From CAZESS01 sp964414415 (GTDB lineage: Archaea > Thermoplasmatota > E2 > UBA202 > DSCA01), in NCBI GenBank assembly GCA_964414415.1, contig CAYPWJ010000027.1, positions 1-17,609 of the forward strand: a DNA stretch of 17,609 bases. The letters run 5' to 3'. A program made the translations under genes and the position numbers. The notes beneath the pieces were generated by a model. The model made no database searches and had not been told where the DNA came from. It saw only the letters and a program-made list of their open reading frames with translations. Position 1 is the first letter of the stretch. Each line of letters opens with the position of its first letter. Shown here piece by piece: positions 7,291-13,524 of this stretch.

Positions 7291-7684
7291 GATCCCCCTC
7301 CTCTGCAACAGGTTCGTCAGCAGGCGCTTCCTGCGTCTCCTGCCCGGGTGACAGGTCGTCTGCAACCGCCTGAGCCGGCAGCACGCCGCTGCGGTGCGCC
7401 GCCCGGGCGATGGCATGCGCCCCGGTCGGATTGGTGACCAGGATGGCAACCAAGGCGATGAACGCATGGATGGACAGGTTGAACATCGCCGCCTGCCCGT
7501 CATACCAATGCCAGCCGCCGTAGATGATGACCGCACCGGCGAGAAAGATAGCGCCGAACGTCGTGCACTTGGTGCCCGCATGGAGCCTCGTGTAGACGTC
7601 GGGGAACCGGAGCAATCCCAGCGACGCCAGCAGATTGAAGAACAGCCCGATGCCCAGAAATACATAGATGACCCACTCAATCAT
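7280..7684 (-). CDS. mbhC: MbhC, MrpG-like subunit
   Basis: Membrane subunit homologous to MrpG/MnhG. The 134-residue product has three hydrophobic segments and the family motif LLRFPDVYTRLHAGTKCTTFGAI at residues 24-46. The C-terminal 35 residues are an acidic, Ala/Pro/Glu-rich tail beyond the conserved domain, similar in flavour to the tail of MbhD. The ATG overlaps the mbhB stop by four bases (7681-7684). Confidence 0.93.
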   Translation of the reverse strand: MIEWVIYVFLGIGLFFNLLASLGLLRFPDVYTRLHAGTKCTTFGAIFLAGAVIIYGGWHWYDGQAAMFNLSIHAFIALVAILVTNPTGAHAIARAAHRSGVLPAQAVADDLSPGQETQEAPADEPVAEEGDHVE

Positions 7685-7950
7685 ATTCTGCCTCCTTCGA
7701 GATATTTGGCGATATACAGCGTCGTGATATATGACAGCACCGCGTAGACGATGGCGACGTCGATGTAGATGATCTCCAGCGTCGCGGCACCATAGGCGAG
7801 CATCGACACGATGACGATGGTGTTGACCGTATCCAGTCCGACGATGCGGTCGGGCGCCGTCGGACCAAGGATGACCCTGACCAGAGCGATAAGCACCGAG
7901 ATGGACAGGACGACGAGCGAAATCATGAACGGGTCATACATGTCTATCAT
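7681..7950 (-). CDS. mbhB: MbhB, MrpF-like subunit
   Basis: Small membrane subunit homologous to MrpF/MnhF. From the ATG at 7950 the product is 89 residues with three hydrophobic segments. It contains the family signature VILGPTAPDRIVGLDTVNTIVI, including the conserved PDRxxxLD. The start at 7950 makes an ATGA overlap with the mbhA stop and lies near a GGAG site. The ATG at 7989 would add 13 residues encoded within mbhA and is less likely. Confidence 0.93.
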   Translation of the reverse strand: MIDMYDPFMISLVVLSISVLIALVRVILGPTAPDRIVGLDTVNTIVIVSMLAYGAATLEIIYIDVAIVYAVLSYITTLYIAKYLEGGRI

Positions 7951-8444
7951 TCTGCCACTCTCCTCGCCCATTTCGGAAAGCCGGCGCATATCGGCGTGCA
8001 GGGCCGCGGCATCTCCTGCAGGGCTGCGTCGTCGACGTTGATCCAGTGCACGTAGAGGTCGCCGTCATCTATGTCGACGGACAGCGTCCCCGGCGTCAGC
8101 GTGATGGAGTTGGCGAGCATGGTCATCGCCTCGTCGCTCTCAAGCCCCGGCATAATCCTGACGATGCCCGGCCTTATGTTCCCGGTGATGACACGGTAGG
8201 CGACATCCAGATTGGCTTTCGCCATCTCCCAGAAAAACGGGAAGATATAGGCGACAAACAGCAGCCACCGCTTCGGGTTCGCCAGCTTGAAATCCTTCAC
8301 GAAAACGCTGCGCCCCGCCACGCCGGCAACCATCGACAGCACGACACCGGCGATGAGCTCGTCGAGCGCCCAGAGCTGTCCGTTGAACGTGAGGGCGAGC
8401 CACACGACGAAGCAGAAAACAGCGGTCCCTACGAAAGCAAACAT
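7947..8444 (-). CDS. mbhA: MbhA, MrpE-like subunit, first gene of the mbh operon
   Basis: Membrane subunit homologous to MrpE/MnhE. The product is 165 residues: two N-terminal membrane segments, a short loop, and a C-terminal cytoplasmic domain with NSITLTPGTLSVDIDDGDLYVHWINVDD, which is highly characteristic of MnhE. It is the first gene of the 14-gene operon. The TATA-like CTTTAAAA (centre about 8470) lies 26 bases ahead of the ATG, and no clear ribosome-binding site is visible. This suggests a leaderless or nearly leaderless mRNA, unlike the downstream genes, most of which have GGAGG-type sites. Confidence 0.93.
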   Translation of the reverse strand: MFAFVGTAVFCFVVWLALTFNGQLWALDELIAGVVLSMVAGVAGRSVFVKDFKLANPKRWLLFVAYIFPFFWEMAKANLDVAYRVITGNIRPGIVRIMPGLESDEAMTMLANSITLTPGTLSVDIDDGDLYVHWINVDDAALQEMPRPCTPICAGFPKWARRVAE

Positions 8445-8450
8445 CGGAGG

Positions 8451-8479
8451 GTAATCTCGTCTTCTCTTTAAAAGATTAC
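8451..8479 (-). promoter_or_regulatory. mbh operon promoter with inverted repeat
   Basis: A TATA-like element (CTTTAAAA, about 8467-8474) sits 26 bases upstream of the mbhA ATG. A perfect 7-base inverted repeat brackets it: GTAATCT at 8451-8457 and AGATTAC at 8473-8479, with a 15-base spacer. One half-site would fall near -7 to -13 and the other at the upstream edge of the TATA box. That is a plausible repressor or activator site. Confidence 0.5.
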
Positions 8480-8499
8480 GGTTTTTGGCATTTTTCTAC

Positions 8500-8526
8500 A
8501 AAAACTCCGCATAGCGGGATGTTTTT
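8500..8526 (-). terminator. Hairpin terminator behind the small minus-strand ORF
   Basis: AAAAAC (8500-8505) pairs with GTTTTT (8521-8526), and CCGC (8507-8510) pairs with GCGG (8514-8517) around an ATA loop. On the minus strand the hairpin begins at the stop codon of the 8525-8674 ORF and ends in a GTTTTT run. It is nearly symmetrical, so it could act in both directions, and it separates that ORF from the mbh promoter. Confidence 0.5.
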
Positions 8527-8674
8527 ATAGAAACGCCATGTCGTCCAGTTCCCGGCTGGGGCTCTCGTGGTTTTCGATGCTGTGGAGCGTCTGGTTGAGC
8601 GTCTCCCTGTCTATCTCTCCGTCGAGATACTTCATCATGGCCTTTTTCTTGTATCCGTCGAAGGTATCCTGCAT
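8525..8674 (-). CDS. Small hypothetical protein, 49 residues
   Basis: I do not recognise this protein. It begins MQDTFDGYKKKAMMKYLDGE and is polar and helix-prone, with a basic KKK near the N terminus and an acidic C terminus (RELDDMAFL). It has no membrane segment and no cysteines. The ATG at 8674 is the only start codon after an in-frame TAG at 8709, and a weak AAGG site lies 4 bases ahead. In favour of a real gene are the codon choice, which resembles the neighbours, and a hairpin with T run immediately at its stop codon. It lies 80 bases upstream of mbhA on the same strand. The plus-strand ORF over the same bases looks like its shadow. Confidence 0.45.
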   Translation of the reverse strand: MQDTFDGYKKKAMMKYLDGEIDRETLNQTLHSIENHESPSRELDDMAFL

Positions 8675-8877
8675 TCTGCCTTCAGATTGCGACCGACATA
8701 CTGACTATCTACCCTTACGAAATAGCCCGTTTTCGCCCCTGTTGGAAACCGCCGAATGCGGGGTTAGCAAGTCTACCCTACCGACCCGCCGTCCTCTCCT
8801 TTCGTAACAGATTAGGGTAAAACCGTGTATCGATGGGATTTTATATCCTTTTGCCATTGATAGATTGGAGGCTAAAC
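8675..8877. promoter_or_regulatory. Intergenic region with nosD-like gene promoter
   Basis: The region serves divergent genes. For the plus-strand gene at 8878, a TATA box TTTTATAT (8839-8846) is followed by GGAGG (8867-8871) six bases before the ATG. Further upstream TTACGAAAT (8715-8723) and TTTCGTAA (8800-8807) form an inverted pair, and GGTAAAACCGT (8816-8826) reappears inverted at 11015-11025 beyond the island. Confidence 0.5.
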
Positions 8878-10221
8878 ATGAAAGCAATGTGGAAGGCTAC
8901 GGTTTGTGTGCTGGTGACGGCGATGTTTATGATGCCGATATCGGCAGTTGATGTAGACCGGGTCGACGATGGCGCAGGTATGGCAACCGCCTTGACCGGA
9001 GAAACCCTCTATGTAGGCGGCTCCGGCCCTGATAACTATACAAAAATTCAAGATGCTATCGATGCTGCTCACGGTGGAGACACAGTTTTTGTCTACGGGG
9101 GGACGTATCACGAAAACATCGTGATAGATAAACCTATTACTTTGACAGGGGAGAACAGAGATTCAACCATGATAAAGGGAGATGGAACTACCCATGTCGT
9201 CAAAATCACGAGGTCATCCACTACAATTACTGGTTTCACCATTCAAAACGGCGGAGAAGAATATCCACGATCTGGCGTTATAGTGGACTATGCTGATAAC
9301 TGTGACATTATCCATAACAAAATCTCCCACAATAAAGGCCGCGGAGTCTTCCTCAAGTGGGGAAACCACAACTATGTAGATGACAATATGATATCCAATA
9401 ATGGGGGTTCTGGTCTCCGCGTTGATTTTTCAGAGAACACCATCACCAACAACAGCATCCATGATAACGAGGCAATGGGCATATTCTTCTATGAAGGCCA
9501 TGACTGTCTTGTCGACAATAACCATATTTTCCATAACCACAACGGAATTAACCTTGAATCCTCAAGCAAAGGAGTCATAATTAGAAACAACCAAATAGAC
9601 AACAACCGGGAGGTCGGGATTTTATGCTGCTGTGAAAGCACTAACTGCAAAATAGTCCGAAACACCATACAGGACAACAACTGGGCCATCCGCATGGCAG
9701 CGATAACAGGCAACACCATCTATCATAACAATTTCATCAACAATATACACACTTGCTATGATAACTACGATAACACCTGGGACCTCGGCTGTCCGATTGG
9801 TGGCAACTACTGGAGCGATTTCGACGAGGCAAGCGAGGGGGCATATGACAACAACAGCGATGGCATCATTGATGACAGCTACGAGATAGAGGGTGGCCCA
9901 AACGAGGACAAGAATCCCCTCATTTCAGAATATAGGCCTCTTCATATTGGGCTGCAAGGCGGGGTAGGCATAACAATGGTGTTTGTGAACCGTGGAAAGA
10001 AAAACTTGTCAGAACTTCAGTGGTCGATAGAAATCGATGGACCAATAATTGGAGCGGAGAGCAGTACCGGGACCATCCCAACATTGCCGGTGGGAAATAT
10101 ACAAAAAACCAAATTAAATCTCTTCGGTCTCGGATTTGGAACCATTACAATTCGGATCGGACAACAAGAGGAAACACAAAAATTCTACTTAATCGGACCC
10201 TTTGTAAAAATAAAAAATTAA
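8878..10221 (+). CDS. Secreted NosD-like right-handed beta-helix protein
   Basis: Exported surface protein of 447 residues from the ATG at 8878, chosen for its GGAGG site. Residues 1-23 form a signal peptide ending near PISA. Residues 35-75 carry the entry motif LYVGGSGPDNYTKIQDAIDAAHGGDTVFVYGGTYHENIVIDKPITL, common in archaeal pectate-lyase/NosD-type proteins. Residues about 95-310 are short Asn-rich turns (NxIxxN) of a parallel beta-helix. A conserved end module GGNYWSDFDEASEGAYDNNSDGIIDDSYEI follows, with Asp/Asn spacing that suggests calcium. Residues 365-447 form a beta-rich C-terminal domain ending GPFVKI. The ligand or substrate is unknown, and the fold is often structural or carbohydrate-binding. 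Codon use is clearly AT-richer than in the mbh genes, which may mean acquired DNA. Confidence 0.85.
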   Translation: MKAMWKATVCVLVTAMFMMPISAVDVDRVDDGAGMATALTGETLYVGGSGPDNYTKIQDAIDAAHGGDTVFVYGGTYHENIVIDKPITLTGENRDSTMIKGDGTTHVVKITRSSTTITGFTIQNGGEEYPRSGVIVDYADNCDIIHNKISHNKGRGVFLKWGNHNYVDDNMISNNGGSGLRVDFSENTITNNSIHDNEAMGIFFYEGHDCLVDNNHIFHNHNGINLESSSKGVIIRNNQIDNNREVGILCCCESTNCKIVRNTIQDNNWAIRMAAITGNTIYHNNFINNIHTCYDNYDNTWDLGCPIGGNYWSDFDEASEGAYDNNSDGIIDDSYEIEGGPNEDKNPLISEYRPLHIGLQGGVGITMVFVNRGKKNLSELQWSIEIDGPIIGAESSTGTIPTLPVGNIQKTKLNLFGLGFGTITIRIGQQEETQKFYLIGPFVKIKN

Positions 10222-10259
10222 CTTAGGGACAGAGATAGAGCTAAAAAACTGGCCATGGG

Positions 10260-10892
10260 ATGACCTACCTCTCTGTTATCCTGCTGCTTGCCGCTGACAG
10301 CCTTAAGGATATCCCTGTAACACCCGACGATAGTTACTATATCATTTGTACCACACTGGGCAGGTATCCCGCAGACAATTATTTCTGCGCCTGGGATTCT
10401 AGCGAAAGCGATGTTTATGCAGATGGCGATGCGTGGTTTAAAAAACACGCGAGGTGGGTCTTGGATGAAATGGACGCCACGAATGGATTTATGCTTTACC
10501 AATTACGGGAGAATGAATCAGATGCCTGCAACCCCCCTCTAAACCAACTTGGTTCCTCATTTGGACTAATCAGAAACGAATACACATATACAACACAGGC
10601 CACCGACCCCGATGGAGACAGACTCAGATACGGCTGGGATTGGAATGGAGACCTCGAAGTCGACGAATGGACACCATATTTTGATTCTGGGCGTGAGGCA
10701 TCTATCGCCCACGCTTGGAATGAGACAGGAATTCATACCATTCAGGTCAAAGCCCAGGATGAATTTGGAGGAGAAACGAACTGGTCGGAGCCTATGTCTG
10801 TGGTAATGCCAAAGGCATTTGACAGGCCGTTACTGTCATTGTTAGCACACCTTACCCACTGGTGTATGAGAATGCTTCCTCCAGTACAGTGA
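10260..10892 (+). pseudogene. N-terminally truncated surface protein with PKD domain
   Basis: The open frame gives 210 residues, but it looks like the 3' part of a longer secreted protein. Residues about 15-80 (SLKDIPVTPDDSYYIICTT...) match only the second half of a carbohydrate-binding-like domain frequent in archaeal surface proteins, where this DIxVTPGxxYYI block normally follows about 80 residues of domain. Residues about 105-185 form a PKD domain (ATDPDGDRLRYGWDWNGD, AHAWNETGIHTIQVKAQDEFGG). The tail VVMPKAFDRPLLSLL resembles PKD-protein C termini. No signal peptide is seen, an in-frame stop lies at 10242, and no ribosome-binding site is evident. It starts 38 bases after the beta-helix gene and shares its AT-rich composition. 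Confidence 0.6.
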
Positions 10893-11144
10893 AATAGACA
10901 AAAAAAATGTAAAATATAGAGTCTCTTCCGTTACGAAATGAGGCATTCTCGCCTATTTTTGATAAAAGGCTGACCGGCCTGCTTCAAACTATCCAAATCG
11001 CTCGTTGCATTTATACGGTTTTACCGGGGCACACAATTCTCATAAATCTTCAATACCCAGAGTTTTTCACCGAAGAACGTGCGGTTTTTGGCGCCTCGCA
11101 GCCAGGAAATCAATTTAAATAGTCATACGGGTTATCGAGGGGGT
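10893..11144 (+). promoter_or_regulatory. Intergenic region with promoter of the flavodoxin-like gene
   Basis: An AT-rich stretch with no gene. It contains an A8 run (10901-10908), a TTACGAAAT copy (10931-10939), ACGGTTTTACC (11015-11025), and a TATA box TTTAAATA (11114-11121) centred about 27 bases ahead of the ATG at 11145. It marks the return from AT-rich to G+C-rich sequence. Confidence 0.5.
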
Positions 11145-11627
11145 ATGAATCCACTTGTCGTCTATTATTTGCGGACGGGGAACACCGAGATGGTGGCGGA
11201 GGCGCTAGGCGAGGCGTTGTCCTGCCCCGTCGAGAAGGTGAGGGATGACGTGAAGCGCTCCGGCCTGCTGGGCTGGCTGCGCTCGGGGAGGCAGGCGATG
11301 AAGGGTGAGACCACGGAGCTGAAGCCTCTGCAGCGTGACCTGGGTGATTTCGACCTGGTCGCCGTCGGCACGCCTGTCTGGGCGGGCACGATGTCGACGC
11401 CGGTGCGAAGCTTTCTGGAGGCGCAGCGGGATGACCTGCCGGATGTCGCGTTTTTCTGTACCGCCGGCGGCGACAACACAGCGGGGACGTTTGCCGACAT
11501 GGAGGAATGTTGCGGGCATGAGCCCGTCGCGACGCTGGCCGTCAGCCGGACGATGATAAAAAAGGAGGAGTGGCATCCCGCGGTGGATCGCTTTGCCGGA
11601 GAGGTGCAGGAGAGGGAGGCGTCGTGA
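11145..11627 (+). CDS. Flavodoxin-like protein
   Basis: Predicted soluble FMN-binding protein of 160 residues, probably an electron carrier or quinone/FMN-type oxidoreductase. The N-terminal strand and phosphate loop read VVYYLRTGNTEMVAEALGEAL, the flavodoxin signature. The second loop is VAVGTPVWAGTMSTPVRSFL, and a third FMN-facing loop is FFCTAGGDNTAGTF. I use the ATG at 11145, which places the signature at residue 5 and follows GAGGGG. The ATG at 11079 would add 22 residues lying over the promoter. The partner is unknown. No cysteine cluster is present, so this is not an iron-sulfur flavoprotein. Confidence 0.83.
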   Translation: MNPLVVYYLRTGNTEMVAEALGEALSCPVEKVRDDVKRSGLLGWLRSGRQAMKGETTELKPLQRDLGDFDLVAVGTPVWAGTMSTPVRSFLEAQRDDLPDVAFFCTAGGDNTAGTFADMEECCGHEPVATLAVSRTMIKKEEWHPAVDRFAGEVQEREAS

Positions 11628-11696
11628 GCACATGATGGATGTCGACGTTGGGGGTAACCGGTGGGAGGACGAGCGGGATGGGCGCCATGGTGAGGG

Positions 11697-12110
11697 ATGG
11701 GCTGGCGGGTGTCGCTGTCGATCCTTGCTGGTGTCGGCTGGCTGGTGTTTCTGTTGGTGTGGCTGATTTTTTACGCTGCTGGCTATTCGGGCTATCGGAA
11801 CGTGGCTGTCCTGTTGTTGTCGCTGCTCGTGCTGGCCGGGCTGCTGGGGATCCCGTGGGCGATATGGGGGTGGCGACATCGCAGCCCCGAGGAGGTGGAC
11901 ATGATGAAAACAGAGGGTTTCCGGTGGCGCGTCGCTTTTTCAGCGGTTAGCGTACCGGCTGCGTTGCTGTTGCTCATAGGGTGGCTGTATTTTTATGCCG
12001 GTGGCTACGGCATATACCAGAACATCGCGGTGTTCATCATCGCGCTGCTCATCATGGCCGGCCTGCAGGGTGCTGTCTGGGCGCCCTGGGGCATGCGGCA
12101 CGGCCGGTGA
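11697..12110 (+). CDS. Membrane protein made of two tandem 59-residue repeats
   Basis: Integral membrane protein of 137 residues and unknown function. Residues 3-61 and 77-135 are two repeats of exactly 59 residues that align without gaps, with about 29 identities by eye. Each starts WRV, has two hydrophobic helices separated by FYAxGYxxYxNxAV, and ends in W-x2-W-G-x-R-H. The predicted result is four membrane helices, with a short polar linker (RSPEEVDMMKTEGF) between the halves. The ATG follows an in-frame TGA and a GAGGG. It lies 69 bases behind the flavodoxin-like gene on the same strand. The open frame at 11639-11950 is a shadow. Confidence 0.75.
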   Translation: MGWRVSLSILAGVGWLVFLLVWLIFYAAGYSGYRNVAVLLLSLLVLAGLLGIPWAIWGWRHRSPEEVDMMKTEGFRWRVAFSAVSVPAALLLLIGWLYFYAGGYGIYQNIAVFIIALLIMAGLQGAVWAPWGMRHGR

Positions 12111-12131
12111 GTTCCTGTGGCTACAGGAACT
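12110..12131. terminator. Hairpin between convergent stop codons
   Basis: AGTTCCTGT (12110-12118) and ACAGGAACT (12123-12131) form a perfect 9-base stem with a 4-base loop GGCT. The stem begins in the plus-strand gene's stop codon and includes the stop codon of the minus-strand gene. It is a likely bidirectional terminator or mRNA 3'-end structure, though no strong T run follows. Confidence 0.5.
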
Positions 12132-12711
12132 TGTTGTAGCCGACGGTGAGGAGGTTGCCGCCGACGAAGATATGCGTGTCGGGGCGCAGTCGCCATGGGA
12201 TCTTGACGTGGGTACCGTAGAAGCCCATCATCATGCCGGCCTGGTCGCCGAGCATGAAGCCAAAGTCGCGGATGGTTTTGCCTTTCCAGAAATAGTTGGC
12301 GCCGAATTTGACCAGGGTCATGCCGCCGGTGTGATAGTTGAAGAATATCGGCCGGAACACGAAGCGGAAGAGGAAGCCGTTTTCCGGGCTGAGCAGTGCG
12401 CAGTCCCTGGCCATGGGGACATAGACGTCTCCCTTGCCGTAGCTGAATATGAGGTTGGAGAACCCGATGTCGAAGCTGATACCGAGTCGCTGCATGGCGC
12501 TCTGGATGTGTTCTCTGGAGAGGTCGCGTTCAACCGCTGCGGCTTTGTCGGCGGTGAGCGTGACGGTGCGGGTCTGGATGCCGGCGGGGCCAACCTGCTC
12601 TATCTCGGCGGTGACGCTGTTCGATGTGTTATCTGCAGCTGCCGGAGCCGTAGCAAGAAGCGTCGGGGCGACAAGGATGCCGATGGCGAACAAAACCAAT
12701 AGCTTTTTCAT
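12121..12711 (-). CDS. Secreted protein of unrecognised family (paralogue A)
   Basis: Exported protein of 196 residues that I do not recognise. Residues 1-26 form a signal peptide (MKKLLVLFAIGILVAPTLLA, then APAAA). The mature part starts SVTAEIEQVGPAGIQTRTVTLTADKA and continues with a helical stretch. It ends in a Gly/aromatic-rich region: RFVFRPIFFNYHTGGMT, RDFGFMLGDQAGMMMGFYG and HIFVGGNLLTVG. This resembles the divergent gene at 12817-13500, with shared RPIFxxYxxxGxT, DFxxxxGxQxxMxxGFxG and a late GxxLxTxG. A TATA box (TTTATAAAT, centre about 12736) lies 25 bases ahead of the ATG with no ribosome-binding site, suggesting leaderless expression. Confidence 0.75.
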   Translation of the reverse strand: MKKLLVLFAIGILVAPTLLATAPAAADNTSNSVTAEIEQVGPAGIQTRTVTLTADKAAAVERDLSREHIQSAMQRLGISFDIGFSNLIFSYGKGDVYVPMARDCALLSPENGFLFRFVFRPIFFNYHTGGMTLVKFGANYFWKGKTIRDFGFMLGDQAGMMMGFYGTHVKIPWRLRPDTHIFVGGNLLTVGYNKFL

Positions 12712-12816
12712 GTGTCTATATTGTCCATCCGTTTATAAATATATGGTGTGTTGGTAAAAAGTGGCACGATAACAATGTTTTTAAATAGCGTAAATATATA
12801 GGCATGGAGGTAAAAT
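12712..12816. promoter_or_regulatory. Divergent promoter of the secreted paralogue pair
   Basis: AT-rich 105-base region. TTTATAAAT (12732-12740) sits 25 bases before the minus-strand ATG at 12711. For the plus-strand gene, TTTTTAAATA (12778-12787) lies upstream and GGAGG (12806-12810) precedes the ATG at 12817 by six bases. Two further AT-rich boxes (about 12740-12745 and 12791-12800) leave the exact plus-strand start unclear. Confidence 0.5.
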
Positions 12817-13500
12817 ATGAGGGCAATAAAATTACGGGCCATGGCAGTTGCCGTGCTATTTTGTAGCATGATGCTGCTGCCAATGGCAATGACCAGCGAC
12901 GCTGAAACAACAGGAGAGAGATCCGTGACCTGCGCCGTCTTCTATGACGGACAGCGCACAGTAACCGAGGAAAAACTGTCTCTTTTAGGCGCCCAGCGGC
13001 TGCTGGCCACGGCACGGAGAGCCGTCGACGGGTGGAAAAACGTCGAGGATGGAGAGGTCAGCGACGCGGACAGAGCCGAGATAACCGCTGCACTGACGCA
13101 TCTGCTCGCCGAGCTCAAGGAGAAAGGACTGGTGCCTGACGATGTCACACCCAAAACCCTTGGGCTGCTGCCGGACGGCGGCATCGCCTGGATGCATCCC
13201 ATCGTCAGCATCGGCAGCGGATTCGGATGGATTCCGCTCTACCCTGGGGAGGCGTTCCTGGGCGTGATGCTTCGCCCGATTTTCCTGCAGTACTTCCTGC
13301 TGGGCTATACCGGCTGCCTCAACGCACGGCTCATCCCGCCCAGGATAGAGTACTGGGATTTCGCGGGGACGCAGACAGTGATGGTGTTCGGCTTCGCCGG
13401 CCTCTACCTCGACTTCGCCAGTCTGGGCCTCGGCATCCCGCCCGTCCAGGTGCTCATGGGCGAAAGCCTGTTCACCGGCGGCATCGACTGGCCGGCCTAG
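12817..13500 (+). CDS. Secreted protein of unrecognised family (paralogue B)
   Basis: Exported protein of 227 residues and unknown function. Residues 1-29 form a signal peptide (two basic residues, then MAVAVLFCSMMLLPMAMTSDA). The mature N terminus SVTCAVFYDGQRTVTEEKLSLLGAQRLLATA aligns with the mature start of the divergent gene. A charged helical insert of about 40 residues follows (AVDGWKNVEDGEVSDADRAEI). The C-terminal half is Gly/aromatic-rich: FLGVMLRPIFLQYFLLGYTG, WDFAGTQTVMVFGFAGLYLD and a final LFTGG. GGAGG lies six bases before the ATG. The resemblance to paralogue A covers the whole length, so a duplication followed by divergence is likely. The hydrophobic C-terminal half could associate with a membrane. 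Confidence 0.75.
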   Translation: MRAIKLRAMAVAVLFCSMMLLPMAMTSDAETTGERSVTCAVFYDGQRTVTEEKLSLLGAQRLLATARRAVDGWKNVEDGEVSDADRAEITAALTHLLAELKEKGLVPDDVTPKTLGLLPDGGIAWMHPIVSIGSGFGWIPLYPGEAFLGVMLRPIFLQYFLLGYTGCLNARLIPPRIEYWDFAGTQTVMVFGFAGLYLDFASLGLGIPPVQVLMGESLFTGGIDWPA

Positions 13501-13502
13501 GC

Positions 13503-13524
13503 CTCTCTTCCCCTCTCTTTTTTT
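13503..13524 (+). terminator. Pyrimidine-rich terminator between convergent genes
   Basis: Just past the stop of the secreted protein is a C/T-only stretch ending in seven T residues (13518-13524), with no obvious hairpin. This is a typical archaeal oligo-T terminator for the plus strand. It runs into the stop codon of the convergent flavoprotein gene at 13523-13525. Confidence 0.6.

Noticed and set aside
8538..8807. An 89-residue plus-strand open frame
   Set aside because: It is antisense to the small minus-strand ORF, is Ser-rich with no recognisable pattern, and runs through the nosD-like promoter.
8715..11025. Flanking repeats as ends of an insertion sequence
   Set aside because: No transposase or integrase is present, the repeats are short and imperfect, and no target duplication is visible. 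They are kept only as a possible relic.
11205..11879. A 224-residue open frame on the minus strand
   Set aside because: It lies across the flavodoxin-like gene and the start of the membrane-repeat gene. Its composition (Pro, His, Gln, Arg) is that of a shadow frame.
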